A stretch of 64,000 nt of DNA from Vespula vulgaris. Lineage: Eukaryota; Arthropoda; Insecta; Hymenoptera; Vespidae. Made by a program: the position numbers and the translations under genes. Shown piece after piece: positions 49,042 through 62,232 of the stretch (positions are counted from its first letter, which is position 1; each line of letters starts with the position of its first letter). The notes beneath the pieces were generated by a model. That model did no database searches, was not told the DNA's origin, and saw nothing but the letters and a program-made list of their open reading frames with translations. The stretch spans positions 5,117,001 through 5,181,000 of the forward strand of contig NC_066597.1 in assembly GCF_905475345.1 (NCBI RefSeq), read 5' to 3'.

Positions 49042-49573
49042 TGAAGTTATCGTATACTATTATATTATATATACATTATACAATATATGTATAATACATA
49101 CTTATATGTGTATATATTTTTTTATTATATATTTATAAAATGTACTGAGTAAATCTATGTAATTAAATAATTAAATATTAATATTTAAAACGCGCATCGT
49201 ATGTATTCGTCGCTATACAATCGTCGAAATAAAACGAAATTTTATCGTAGCGAATAATAAGTTTAATAATAATTTAATCACTTTAATTATAACGACATAA
49301 CAACTCGTAATTCATTGTAACTCGTTTGCTATACATGTTATAAGTGGTCAGTATTTTAATAGAGAGAAAGAAAGATCGCGAAGTACAAAATTTCTTTCGT
49401 TGAACAGCGAATTAAAAAGATAGAGGATGCTCGTAGAAAATTCCCTTTTCACGTGGAAAAATTCGTCTTCACGACTATTAGTGGGGTGTGGTGGGCATAA
49501 AAAATTTTGGTGTCACAGGCATTGTTCTTTTCTTTGCGAGTGCCAGTATGTTCGCGTGTTTCTCGCGTCAGCT

Positions 49574-49658
49574 GACGACGGATATAATTGCAAGGTACTC
49601 CTCTGATGCGCTGGTTTAACGAAAAGCATTAATTTAGAGTGTTTCATAGTTTCCTTGA
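49574..49658 (+). repeat. copy 1 of a dispersed duplicated element
   Basis: It contains ATAATTGCA, then about 24 bp later TAACGAAAAGCATTAATTTAGA. The same two blocks with the same spacing recur about 810 bp downstream. It includes an ATTAAT core of the kind bound by homeodomains. Function unknown. Confidence 0.75.
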
Positions 49659-50395
49659 AAAGTAAAAGAGAAAGAGAAAGAGAGAAGTAAACGAACGTAT
49701 AAACCTTTTTTTTCATACATACCCATATTTCTTTTGCATAGGTGTATAATGTAAAAGAAGTAAATTTTTTTTTTATTTGCATAGTAGATGAGTGGTCAGA
49801 AAATTACGTGTTTGTAGTATGTCAATATTTCTACTGTTAGCAGTTTGTTAACTTGTTTTAGTTGGCACGCAATTTTTTACTCGTGCCGTATATTATACAG
49901 TACTCATAATAATACTATATTTTTATAACCTCGATCACATTATCGAACTTCTGATAAGGGAATATCATTTATGGATCATGTGCAATCAACGATAAATGGA
50001 TGTAAGTTTCATGTCATTAAAGTTAACGTTTATCTTCGAAGTTCGTACGGTAAGGAGACATTTTTGGGAATTTTTATCACACCTGGTATACACCAACGAT
50101 AAACTTTAAAAATTTTCTCTCTATTTCTCTCTCTCTCTCTTTTTCTTTTAAACGATCCACGATAATTTCCGTACCGGTGTCACGCTCGATTGAATTTCAT
50201 GAGCGTTTTCTCGTTTAAAGCTTTCACATGCATTCAGCTGGCTTAAAAATTCCTCGATTCCCATGCATCCGTTTTCGAATGCACTATTTTTCTCTTCGTT
50301 TCCCGTTTTACTCTGACTCGGTTGTCTTTCCATCCCTTCCCCTCTATCCTTGTCTCTTTCCATTTCGTCATGTCGTTCTACGACAGAGTAGTGGT

Positions 50396-50472
50396 TATAA
50401 TTGCATCTGGCGGTCCCGTTGGTGGCACGTTAACGAAAAGCATTAATTTAGAATGCTCTGTGGTTTTCTTCC
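50396..50472 (+). repeat. copy 2 of the dispersed duplicated element
   Basis: It repeats ATAATTGCA and TAACGAAAAGCATTAATTTAGA at nearly the same spacing as at 49574. The flanks are less similar. An open frame passes through it (50322-50537) with no recognised domain. Confidence 0.75.
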
Positions 50473-51791
50473 CAGACAAGCAAATACTCATACAACTCCC
50501 ATATGCAATTAACGGCAGGCTCGTTTTGCCACGATGAGCTACGAAACGAAGAAATAAGAACCGGCAAATGAAAAGGAGGCAAAATGGTTGACAGCTTTTC
50601 TTCTCTTAACTTGTCTCTCTCTCTATATATATATTTTTTTCTATATGATTATATGTATTTATATTTCTATTCTTCTTTCTGTCTCTCTTTCTCTTTCTTT
50701 CTATATAATTATATATACTTATATCTATGTCTCTGTCTTTTATCTTTCTCTCTTTCTTTAAAGTCTACTCTATTTCAACTGACAAAGCTTCCGACTCGAA
50801 ACGATATGAGAGAGAAGGTGGAAATCAAGAGGAAAATCGCGATCGTTGCTTGGAATTCAATCATTCGTACTTACACACGCCTCCTTCCTTCACGTTGTTA
50901 TCGCCGTTGAATCGTGTCTTACAGCAGACAAATAATGATTGTACGTAGTACCTAGAAATGGATTTTATTATGTCTACCGTTTCAATACCGATCTCCTTTT
51001 AAACGCAGATATCGAGAAGATTTCATTTTCGAGTAGTTGCTTTTCACGTTTCGAATTTAATAGAAAATTCGTGCTCTTCTTATAAATTATAAAAAGGCTA
51101 TTTAAAATAGAAGAATGCTCGACAATAATAATGCTACTCGTTCGTAAATTATCGGATCACATTGATTTTATTTTTACATTTACGGTTCCCAAGAGCACTT
51201 ACGTTTTCAACTATTTATCTGCTATCTGGTTGCGGCACCGAGCAAATACCCCGTTCGCTAATTAAGAGTGGCCAAAAGAGCTTTCGAAAGAGAGAGAGAG
51301 AGAGAGAAAGAGAAGCAAACTTTAAAGGACGTCTGATTATTGACTTTCCTTTCAGTTTCTTAATTGCTTTTACAACTTGTGGAAGGATCAACGTGAAGTT
51401 TTGCTGCATTTTTGTGACATCACGAATGTTTTTCATGATTTCAATTTTACAATCGAAGTTTTTAAAAACGAATTTGAAATTCCTTTTGAACAAATGAGAA
51501 TCCTCCCCTTTCTTATCTCTTTTTTCTTACAAAATAAAGGAAGAAGAAGGAATAATATAATAAATAAAATAAAATATGATAAAAAAGAGAACCATGGCAA
51601 AAGACATTTCCTTTAAACAGAAAAGTCTTTTTTCAGCTTATCGTCGATTTTCGAAACAAGACACATTTGAAGAATACATTTGACTCGTATACTTTTGCTC
51701 CTTTTTTATGGCTCGCAGTAGTGGTCTGATAAATATTTTAAAGAGACAGTTACGACGAACATAAATGGATCTTATATATATCCATCTTCAC

Positions 51792-51832
<41 letters not shown>

Positions 51833-52663
51833 TCTTTTTCTTTCTCTCTTACTCTTGCTCTGTCTCTTTTTGTCTACTTTTCTCATAGAAAATGCAGAAG
51901 GAATGTTTACATCAAGCAGACATGTTTATTCTTCCTCTTTTACCAACGCAACTACCTTGAAGGCTTCCTAGATTCAGTTTTAGGAAAGTAAAGCAACGCT
52001 TTTCAAATTCGTTCCCGGCCGTATTTAATCTCTCGTTTTCATGAATAATAGGAAAGACAAGTTAAAGAAAGAGAAAAAGAGAGAGAGAGAGGGAAATAAA
52101 ACAGTGAAGCTACTCCTCTTTTGTATTAGTTCTCCTTTATATTTTAATGCATTACCGCGATCTATTAATCTAAGAATCTTCATAAATATAGTCTCTTTAT
52201 TTGCATTACATAACCTATCTACTTAGATACAAAACATGAAATTGATAACAAAAAGATCTTGATTAAATTACGTCATATAAATTAAGATACCTCACTGTTG
52301 TATCTATTATATCCTTTAAACGAATGTTTCAGATTGTTAAGTGGTGTTAATTTACATCATCATTACTACGTTACGTGGGTATTCTTTTCTTTCATGGAAT
52401 ATTTTTAACCGAGCGAAACCTATGATATTATATAAATAGTAAGAGGAAACGTTTACAAGTCTTACTCGTTTGAGTTATTCACCTCGTCAGATATGTTTGA
52501 ACACGAGAACACGAATAAATAAGTTCACTTAACTTTGTTTAACATAGGAATCGTGCGTATAAGATACAGGTAACAGGCGGGGCCATTAACCCATTGAAAA
52601 AAATGGAGGATGGTCGAGAAGAGGTATTACCGTTACCGAACGCTCGGAAATAAGCAAAGAAAA

Positions 52664-52665
<2 letters not shown>

Positions 52666-52720
<55 letters not shown>
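52666..52720. repeat. (CT)n microsatellite
   Basis: Perfect CT run of about 55 bp, about 700 bp upstream of gene B. Confidence 0.95.
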
Positions 52721-52722
<2 letters not shown>

Positions 52723-53332
52723 AGTCGTCTAGTAAATCTTTCGAGAGAAACCGACCAACAGCTTCGTCGAGAATCTCGTGAGATATTTAACGAATCGACA
52801 CAGTTCGATACCGCGTCGAGATGACGTTTCCTCTTCGCAAATTATGCGAGCAGAAGAGAAAGGAGATTATTATTGAACAACGATCCTAACCAGTCGTGAA
52901 CTCGAATTTACTCCTCGCTTCTCGTACGATCGATAAATTTTTATAAGAGTTACATCGCTTCGATCTTCGGCTCGGTGATTCTTCGATAAAACTTCTTGGA
53001 TTTGCGATTAATCCAAGTTTTTGAGATAGTCTCTTAGGTTCGTGATAAGAACAACGAAGTAAAGTGTTATTCGAAAATTTTTTGATCGGTGAAACGACTT
53101 ACTGTTCTTCTTTCTTTTTTTTTTGTTCAATACGATCATCGAATGATTTATCCTTGAAATATGAACATAAGAATTTATTCTATTAGAATCAGTTGAGTTT
53201 TGTTGTTTTCTTTTTTTCTTCATTCGTATTACTCTTTCCTTTTATTAACTCTTTCATAGAGTAAATTTACGAACTAGTCGTCGAACGTCATGAGCGTGGC
53301 TCCTGTCAAAGTGAAAGATAGTTGACGAAATC

Positions 53333-53379
53333 GGTTGCTTCCGTACCTCACGTGGAAACTGGAAGTGACGTACAAAGGA
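53333..53379 (+). promoter_or_regulatory. 5' flank motif shared by DM4/12 genes B and C
   Basis: GGTTGCT (53333-53339), GGAAGT (53361-53366) and ACAAAG (53372-53377) occur in this order about 50-95 bp before the gene B start. The same words in the same order precede gene C. This is probably part of the 5' UTR or core promoter. No TATA box is evident. Confidence 0.4.
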
Positions 53380-53428
53380 TTCAGGAAAAGGGGAAAATAA
53401 CATTTGGTTGCAGTCTCTTCCCGAAGAG

Positions 53429-53614
53429 ATGCGAAGTTTCCGTCGTTCCTCAAGTCACCTTCTCGTGATCGCATGGTGTTTGGATTTCTTCGTCTTATAC
53501 TCCAGCAGCTTCCACGAGGATGTACGAGGAAATTCCACGGAAGTCGAGGTCGCTCCGAGAATGCTATCGCGACAAAAGAGATACCTGATCTTTCCCGAAG
53601 GTAGTAACTTGCAG
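53429..53614 (+). CDS. DM4/12 family gene B, first exon
   Basis: This 62-codon first exon starts at the ATG at 53429, chosen because a signal peptide follows directly (basic MRSFRR, then hydrophobic HLLVIAWCLDFFVLY). The predicted mature part holds an NST glycosylation site and ends SRQKRYLIFPEGSNLQ, the DM4/12 opening signature. Its R-Q-K-R is a potential furin-type cleavage site. The donor is CAG|GTAAAT, phase 0. The protein is inferred to be secreted; family function is unknown. The whole gene has four exons and 201 residues, a normal length for the family. Confidence 0.9.
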
Positions 53615-54257
53615 GTAAATAACGTCAGAAATATATACGTACTGCATCCTTTTCCTAATTGTTGCGGATGTTTCTCGTATTTTAGAGCTTCCATCTTTCC
53701 AGAAATACAAAGAAATTAAATGAAAACATTCTTTCTGCTTTTCATACTCTTTTTATATTTTTTTTACAAAAGTATTTCAATGACAAATTTGAAAATAATC
53801 ATGAATCGATGTACACAGATATGTAAAAATTGAGAAAATTTTTGTATAAATGATTTATAATATTATACTTCAGAAATTAAAATTTTTAATTTGAAAATTT
53901 AAGGAATTTGCGATAGTTATAATTATTTTCGATTGCATAGACACACGTTAAAGATAGAATGAATGTAGGAGAAAGAGTAAAATCAACGGAGGAATAAAAA
54001 ACCGAATAAATTAGAAAAATTTTAAAAAGATTGAAAAAGGACAAATGAGTACGAGTTGTTAATATAGATATATCGATATATCTTTCGAGATACGAATCTC
54101 ACGCGAGAAGCATAGCGTTTGGAGAAATGGATCGACAGAAAACCGATGGGAAACGTATATCGAGTAGTAGAATAAATACGTACGTAAGAGACTAACACAT
54201 AGGTACGTGTACCTAGATAGATATACATAGATACATTTATATATAAATCCCTTTTAG
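53615..54257 (+). other. gene B intron 1
   Basis: A 643-bp phase 0 intron, AT-rich, ending ATCCCTTTTAG. Confidence 0.88.
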
Positions 54258-54430
54258 TTAGTGTACTGCCTGACTATCGGAGCGTATGGCAGAAACGATG
54301 ATTTGGTGATGGGTCTGACAGCAGCGTTGGCTTGGGAACTTCCGAGTAAAGTCGACTCCAAGATATCGGATTTACTTCACCGTAGAAGCCGAAGTGTCAT
54401 GTTCCCGAAGGTTGAAGCTTTCTTGCAGTC
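54258..54430 (+). CDS. DM4/12 family gene B, second exon
   Basis: The acceptor is CCCTTTTAG and the donor TC|GTGAGT. The exon encodes LVYCLTIGAYGRNDD, then MGLTAALAWELPSKV, then a basic linker HRRSRS followed by VMFPKVEAFLQ. L-V-Y-C after the first intron and the A-W-E-L-P turn are DM4/12 landmarks. The basic stretch before the helix is also typical. It ends after two bases of a Ser codon completed in exon 3. Confidence 0.9.
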
Positions 54431-55087
54431 GTGAGTACCTCGCGATTTCTAACTAGAAGATTGTTACTTGGGAGTGGAGTTAAAGTAATTTGTCGTTGTC
54501 CAAACTCTTGCGAGGGAAAATTAAATTCGCTTCCTTCTTCGTTGTCGTCGTACGAAGAATAAGAAGCGTCATGGTGGAAGAAAGAGAAGAAGAAGTAGAA
54601 AAAGATAAAGAAGTACAAAGGAGAAAGACAAAGCTATCAAATACAATTACGTTACATAGATTATGTTACTATATATTTATATATTCTACAGACATATATG
54701 AAAGCACGTGTGTTTGTAGAGAAAGATAATCTTCGTTGCGTTTGCGCCGTTGCGTTTCAATTTGCCATCACTTTAGGAAAATCGTAAGAAATAAAAACGG
54801 TCTAGTCACTTATTGTTTTTCTTTTTATTTTCGCGACCGCGATCGCGACTTGAGAAAAGACAGGGAGAGAAAAAGAGAGAGAGAGAGAGAGAGAGAGAGG
54901 GTGTGTGAGAGAGAGAGAGAGAGAAAGAGAAGGAAAGAAATAGGGCCGACGGAAGCTATCCTCGAGGCAACGAAAATAACGGGAGACTTATGGCGTTGTA
55001 TTCCGTAGGAAATGGGCCGCCCTTATCCCACGTAAATCCGCGGAGAACTAAAGCAATCTTCCACTGTCGAAGCAACGAGCTTCCTCT

Positions 55088-55119
<32 letters not shown>

Positions 55120-55535
55120 ATCTTTTTTGCCTACATATTTCATCTATCTATCTATCTCAATCTCTTTCTCTTTCTTTCACACGTACGCTACATATACAAG
55201 ACGCATCAAATCGATCGAGCTTTTTCTTCGTGAATGAAAAATGCGATAACGATTTTCCCACGCATTTTAAACGCGTTTGACGTTTAAATCTTCGAGGCTC
55301 GAAAAAGAAAATAATAATCGTCTCTTGGGTAAATACGAATCACGGGAATAACAAAGCGAAAGGAACCGGTCTCGGGATTCGCGACGAGAACACGTTTCCA
55401 TGTGTTAGAGAGAAAGAGGAAATAATAGCCGTTAGTGGATTCTTAGAAACGAGATTTCTTTTTGGTTTTAACAATGCTTACGAATCAGTCAATCGAAACA
55501 ATGAATAATTTTTATTATGAACGAGAAAGTTTCGA

Positions 55536-55593
<58 letters not shown>

Positions 55594-56342
55594 TTATCTA
55601 TCTATCTATTTGTATGTCTGTCTATGTCTGTCTTTCCTCTTATTTTATATTTTTCATTTTATATTTTATATATTTATTACATATTTACCGAATATCAAAA
55701 ATAATGCAAAAATGAATTATCTCCGATAAATGAATTTTTAATTTTAATTAACTTGTTAATTACGGTTGACGAATATAGACACTTGTTCGTTATAAAGAGA
55801 AGAATAGTTTTTATTTTATGATGAGTATACTTCTTATGCATACAAAAAATGATCTTTTTTTATTTGGATTAAAATTTTATTGAAAACTAAAAATTATTAA
55901 TTCGTAAATTTAAGACATTTAAGAATATTTTAAAACAATAACGAAATAAAAAAAAAGAGCAAAGAAATAACAGAATTCAATATCACACGTTGTATCAATT
56001 TGACTAAAAAAATTATTGATTTTACAAAAAAAAATTATGTCAGTATAATTCAATTTTATAACGATTACATATAATATAATCTATGTTTACTACGGAATAT
56101 CTTCGTCATCTCTTATTTATTGATATACAACGTAGATAAATATTTTTGATATATTTAAACAGTTAATGGATTAAATATTCTTAAATAAAATCGAACTGTA
56201 GCTTCTTCTAAATATAATACAACAATCAGCATTTCGCGTTATCTATTCATTTGTATGTTACGTTTCTGATAATTGACTTACCATTATATATATTATATCA
56301 CTATTTTAAGCTTATAAAGTATCGCTAAAGCATCAATAAATA

Positions 56343-56407
<65 letters not shown>

Positions 56408-56576
56408 TCTTTCTCTCTGTCGTTATGTCGTAGAAACTTTTGCGATTACGCGATTAATTGTTTTCCAAAGAAATGAGTGAGAGAGAAGGTGATAGTTCAT
56501 TTAATTCAGAGCATGACGTGCTCATCGAAGTTTGGTATAGAAGAGAAGTGGATTTTAAATTAAACTTTATCGGCAG
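54431..56576 (+). other. gene B intron 2
   Basis: A 2,146-bp intron with GA, CT and CTAT repeats (54876-54930, 55083-55125, 55541-55612, 56344-56404). A long open frame reaches back from exon 3 to 56458, but the acceptor AACTTTATCGGCAG at 56576 is preferred. It gives the same junction phase and motif position as in gene A. Confidence 0.8.
56344..56404. repeat. (CT)n microsatellite
   Basis: CT run of about 60 bp with one interruption, in gene B intron 2. Confidence 0.95.
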
Positions 56577-56693
56577 CACTGGTATCGACGGAAGATCCTG
56601 CGTAATGAAGGCTCTGTGTGAGGCAGGTCAGAGGCATCCATCTCAAATTGGCAAAGGCACCTTCGTTCAGGAGCTCCTGCATGTTATTTTTAC
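56577..56693 (+). CDS. DM4/12 family gene B, third exon
   Basis: This exon begins with the C that completes Ser and encodes TGIDGRSCVMKALCEAGQRH followed by PSQIGKGTFVQELLHVIF. The donor is AC|GTAAGT, phase 2. G-x-D-G-R-S-C-V-x-K-A-L-C-E-A and G-x-F-V-x-E-L-L are the most conserved part of the DM4/12 domain, so the family call is strong. The two cysteines are spaced as in gene A. Confidence 0.93.
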
Positions 56694-57061
56694 GTAAGTC
56701 GATTTTTTTTTCTTTCATAAGACGTTATTTTAAATTATTTCAAAAAAGAACAAAAAATAAAAGACTCTTGATGACAAAAGATATAAAAAGGTTAAATAGA
56801 ATATAAGATCCAGCTGCGATTTATGCCAGACAGCTTTTGTTTACTTTTTCGCGGTTAGCACTAAACGTGCTCAGCAAGATATTATTACAGATAAATTAGA
56901 TAATAATAAAACATTCTGTAAGCAAGATAAAAATTTCTGATATATAGATAAAAATTCTTATTTATCTTTGATTAACCAGAAAAAAATTTCTGAATATTTG
57001 AGAGGTATCAGCCTTGAAATGTGTTTGGTACTGAAAGTGTTAAACGACATCCCATCTTCTA

Positions 57062-57100
<39 letters not shown>

Positions 57101-58145
57101 GTCTCTCTGTCTCTCTGTCTCTATCTCTCTCATATTCTCCAATTCTAAGAAAACGCTGTGACAACGGCGCCGTCGCAGGAAGTTAACGTTTTTCTCGAGT
57201 TTCCTCTTTTATATTCGCTCGACGTTAACTTCGCTGTATTTCACTTTGCTGCTAGACGTTCGTTTAAAGTGTTTTATGTAAAGTTACGCCGGTCGTTCGC
57301 TCGCCTGCCCGCATTCTCCTCGATATCGGACGATTTAAATAAGCAAACGAGCTTCCTCGTTGTGTTCCCTCCTCCACCTTTCCGTTGCACACGCATAGAA
57401 ATTGTAAAAGTACTGCAAAGAACGCGAAACTCAGGCAGGGGGATGGAATACTTCGGTAAACGAGTAAACGAGATCCGGAGGAACGAGATAACGAAAGAAA
57501 GAGGAGAAGGGTGAACAGGGAGCAACGAAATGGAATGAACGTGGGAGGATGTAAGAACGGCAGAAAATTATATTGGTACCGTTTTGCGTTACTGGAAAAT
57601 ACCTCAACGAACTTTCTTCCAATTAGAAAGATCGGTTGGCATGTATTAGTGAACTTTCGAAAATCCAATAATTTATTGGCCTTATCTATATTACATTGAT
57701 TGAGATATAAGCATTAATCTATTTAAATTAGAATTCAAATTAAAAAAAATAAAAGACATTCAGAAATTTTCTTGAAAATTTTACATAAACATACATGTAT
57801 ATTCTCGTATCGATCGCTACGATTTTCTGTAGTGGAAATACTTCGGAAATATTACGACGTGTGACATAAAAATGATTAAAACGAAAAGTCATCGATGCTC
57901 GATCATTAAAAATAATATGATTTTTTCTATAAAAATTTCTGTGTTATCTTTATTATTTTAAATGCCACTATATACGTATCTCGCGTTTTCCGAACGAATT
58001 CCCATTGGATTTTTAAAAATTAATAGAGTTTATTTAGAGTTAACTGATAGCACTTGTATACGGTGCACGGAATCAACGTCTTAAATAAATAAATAAAAAT
58101 AAAATATTAATTCGAATCAAATAAGAAAGTATGATGTTTGTTTAG
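56694..58145 (+). other. gene B intron 3
   Basis: A 1,452-bp intron. It contains a CT tract (57064-57130) and a GC-richer patch (57150-57540) with open frames on both strands. None of these has splice support or a recognised domain. Confidence 0.8.
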
Positions 58146-58275
58146 ATTACCAAGAGACGGCGGGAGATTCGAATGTTCGGAGGATCGACCTTATGAGAGA
58201 GCGTATCAGAACGGTGGAAACTGCGAGAAACTTTATCCAACGTGCAAGCACTCCATTTACAGCGTGGATCTTTGA
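58146..58275 (+). CDS. DM4/12 family gene B, last exon
   Basis: The acceptor is ATGTTTGTTTAG. The first base completes Thr, then 42 codons start LPRDGGRFECSEDRPYERAY and end YPTCKHSIYSVDL, with TGA at 58273-58275. The pattern Y-x3-A-Y-x-N-G-G-N-C-x3-Y-x2-C-x-x-S-I-Y-S-V-D-L is the standard DM4/12 C-terminus. This closes a complete 201-residue gene. Confidence 0.93.
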
Positions 58276-58706
58276 GATCGAAGGAGGCGAGGCGAAAGCT
58301 TCGTTTGCGCGAGAAGAACGTAAGAAACGTGTGCGATGCTCGTAGGAAAAGCTCATACGGAAAGCTCGCGCTCGACCGCTCCCCGAATCCGATGGAAAAC
58401 TTTCTACCAACTAGAAACGTTGCCGAAGTTTTTCTGGCTGCAGTCCAATCGACTCGTTGATGGGAAAAGGATAATGCTTTGCCTACTGTCAAAATCATTC
58501 CGACTTTCGTTGACAACGAGATTTATGTCAGGCCCAAAGAAAATATGTACACGTTTTTCTTCTGAACTCAATTTTATTATATTTTATTTCACACATTTAA
58601 ATATTTACTTATGTTTAATTTAATTAAATCGAACGAACGAATGCACTTCATGTCCGAATTTATTTTTTCTAACAATCAGACACGATTTGCAAAGAGAGAA
58701 AAAAGA

Positions 58707-58712
58707 AATAAA
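58707..58712 (+). terminator. candidate poly(A) signal for gene B
   Basis: AATAAA about 430 bp after the gene B stop codon. Use is not demonstrated. Confidence 0.35.
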
Positions 58713-61499
58713 TATTATTGGAAGTGTTTGTGGTGTTAAATTTTTACATAATCCAATTTTTAACTCATTTGTTACTTTCTTTCTTTCTTTTTTCTTTGAT
58801 AAATACAATACAGCAGAAGTTTACCTTTGTAAATTCTCTCCATCAATTCCTTTCTTTCAGATATTTTCTAATAAAATCGGTATCCCTCTATTCCTCCCCT
58901 TATCCCTCTTCTTTTTAATATAAGCACGGTTTTTGATCGTACATGTTTTCCAAGCTCCTCACAAAAAGGCATCGGCATCGTATTTGCCGGAAAACGTTCG
59001 CCGAGTTCGCCGGGACGTTGACGTCAAAGGCGAAATGCTCCGTGCATTTTGGTTTTTTACAAATTCGACCGGGAAATGGCCTCCTACTCGAAAGCTTAGC
59101 GAGCTTTATCTTTGATGAAACTTTTGGTTAAAGTTGGACCGAAGTTTATTCGGTTTGCGTTGATCAAAGGAGGATCGACCTGGTGAATCTTTTGATCATC
59201 GAAAGTGTAATTACCGTTAAAATCTTAAAACGCAAAGAATTTGATACTCCTCTTTAAAATTAATTAATTTGAATCGTTTTTACATTGGTACGATATAATA
59301 GTATAGATTTATAATTGTATATATTTGATTTACGTGTATAGAATGAGGTTAACAAATTTTTCCACTTAAATTATATTTCTATTATTTTAATACAATATTA
59401 TTTTAAGACGATATCATAAAATATTCCATTAAGATGTATGACATATGAATGAGTGTTATGATTCGTTGAACAATTAATGATACATGTTATTTGAATTAAA
59501 ACTGTAAGTTTAAGAATTTTTACATTTTTCTCGTTCAAACATAATTTTTTCTTTCAAGATAATCTTCCAAAATAAAAAAAAATAAAAAAGTTAAAAGGAA
59601 AAATGGTTTGTCGTATTATTATAACAAGCATATATCATTCGGAGTTAAAACAAAAAGAAATAAAAATGATCTTGAAATAACACGTTTTGACGTAGAAAAA
59701 GAAAACGATTAGATCAAATTATGTCACCCCCTTTCCTCATATCATACAATATTTTGTATAGGTATAATATTTTATGATCTTACTGAAAAATAATGGATAT
59801 AATTTAGATGGGGATAAAGTTAATAGTCCCCGGCCTATGAATATTATTTTATATTCTTATATTTTACAAAGACGCAGATTAGAATGTATTCTTTTCGTAA
59901 ATGAAAAATCGAGGTCAAAAGTCATAGCGAGAACTTCGTTATGCGGGAAAACGTTAAGGTAAATATTTTCTTATTTAAATTTCATTACTCTCGACACGAC
60001 GGTATTGCGTTCCTTCCAGAGGCTCATTTTTGCAGGAAAGAAAAAGACAGAGAGAAAGAGATCAACTGAACGGAAGATAAACGAAAGAAGAAAACAAATT
60101 TAGATTGATTTCCAGACGATCGCGTTTGAAAAGTCCGAGCCGACCGATTACGATGTAAATAATTCTCGAAACTAATCAACGATCTCTCGAGTATAGGATC
60201 GAACGAACGAACGAACGAACGAACGAAAAGTTTTAACAGCGCGATGTCTCACCTTCCCCCACTCTCATGAATATTCCAAACCGGTCATTATATTACGTCG
60301 ACGGGCCGTATAATTCATTTCAGTGCGGCTTCGAATAATTTTCGCGACGTTTTGCATTAATAAAATGGCCACTCGACTATCGTCAATTTATAGCTCATTT
60401 CGGTGGAGTGGTCCGAGCGTGTACGACTCGGTTCTACTTTTTTTTCCCTCATTCTCTTCTTCGGCATCAGGTCATGCGTGTGCGCGTAGAGGAATATGAT
60501 ATATCGCATATAGCGAATTATCGTACTTGTATGTAAACGTGATATCAAGAAAATCACTTATTCTAGCTGAGTTATTTTTAAATGGTTAAAAAACATAGTA
60601 AAATGATCCTAGTAGATATTAGGCTTGAAGTGTACACATTTAATATACTCAAAAATACTTTGTACATGAAAGAAATCGAAATCATATAATACAGTTTGCA
60701 CTAATGTCAAAAAAAAAAAATATTTAAAAAACATAACAGACCTCTTCAAATTGTGTTACCAGAGATATGCTAATTCGGGAAAATGATGCAATCAGTTTAT
60801 CAAGTTAAACGGTACTTTTTTTATTTAAAGAATAACAGAAACAATGTGAATTATTAACACCATCTACGGAAATAGTTGTAACAAAGTTTGTTATATTATG
60901 TTAGAATTAAACGTAACCGAAAGATTTTTGTTTAATCCTTTTAAATATTATATCTTAAATATCAATCCAAACGAAGTTTATTTATTATATTTATAGTAAA
61001 ACGTGTAAAAAAGAACTGTTCTGATAACGTTATCACTACTGATAACTTTAATAAATACTAACAAAATAAGTATTACCATGTCTCGTTAATATTATTATCG
61101 ATATATAATGTCATAATAATGTTATAATAATATTTGTATAGGGGGAGAATGAAATTTGATTCATTTGTGAGTGAGATTTCAATCATGGGATTTCAATCAC
61201 TCATAAATTTAATATTTAGTACATTTATTTTTTAGGAAAATGTATAATTTTATATAAAATTATATACAATTATTAGTCGAATATATTTATTTTCTGTTGA
61301 TTTAAATTATTGCTCCAATTTTGTAACAACGAAGTCATGAGTATTTAATATATAACGATTGCAAGAGATAAATCTATCGTTTTGAAAAGGATTTGTTTAT
61401 GTATGATTATAAAGTAAATTTTTTCTTGTAAATTTCATCTCGTTTGTAAGTACATATTTATATTTAATTAGCAGAAGTATCGCAAAGGACAAAGAGAAA

Positions 61500-61506
<7 letters not shown>

Positions 61507-61552
<46 letters not shown>
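61507..61552. repeat. (GA)n microsatellite
   Basis: Perfect GA run of about 46 bp. Confidence 0.95.
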
Positions 61553-61556
<4 letters not shown>

Positions 61557-61902
61557 GATCGATCAGGTTAACCGTGCAATAAGCCGCCATAAATCGTATT
61601 TAATGTGATACAAGAGTAAAGGGTTTAAATTAATATTCATACGCTTTTGAAAGCTCTACCGCCGATTCGTTTATGCGAATTCCATCTACACGTGAGTGCG
61701 TATTTGTTGCTACGACGACAAACATGATTGCAAAGAGGGGACGTTGGTGTTAACATACTTAATAGTCCGTTTATACCCGCGTGCGATTTCTCTCAGCCTT
61801 AATGGATGTTAAATCATTGTTTAGAATCGCTTTACCGCTAAAATCACGAGCGTAAGCACGGAAATCGAGAAACTATTCTCTCGCGATATTCCTCTTCTCT
61901 CG

Positions 61903-61939
<37 letters not shown>

Positions 61940-62160
61940 ACTCTTTTTCTTACTCGAGTCGGTCCATATTGGCCGACATTAAAGCATCGCCGTTAATATA
62001 AAATACGCTGAAATATAGAGGAGGGGCATAAGTTGGTATTTAATGCTTTATTCTCGACTATAGCGATAATAGTTATGGCATCAGTGGTAGTATCGATGAA
62101 CGGTAGTAGTATGTAGTTGGTCACGAATTTAATATTACATGATTACTCTCTTATCAACGC

Positions 62161-62232
62161 ATATCATCATCATCATCATCATCATCATTATCATCATCAT
62201 CATCGGTATTATTATTATTATTATTTTTATTT
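62161..62232. repeat. (CAT)n / (TAT)n trinucleotide tract
   Basis: CAT units pass into ATT units. An open frame across it encodes only His/Tyr runs. Confidence 0.93.

Larger units (their letters stand above)
48906..53428. other. intergenic between DM4/12 genes A and B
   Basis: About 4.5 kb. It holds the putative 3' UTR of gene A, a pair of near-identical ~22-bp elements (49618 and 50431), a GC-richer patch at 50378-50540, CT/GA repeats (51797, 52666) and the upstream region of gene B. No additional gene is recognised. Confidence 0.65.

Noticed and set aside
50322..50537. Open frame containing VVFFPDKQILIQLP, considered as a decayed DM4/12 first exon
   Set aside because: The resemblance to Y-L-I-F-P-x-G-S-N-x-Q is too loose. 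There is no R-K-R before it, no signal peptide in frame and no phase 0 donor after it.
56458..56576. Upstream extension of gene B exon 3
   Set aside because: The frame stays open, but the acceptor at 56576 gives the family motif directly and the same split-codon junction as gene A. The extension has no DM4/12 similarity.
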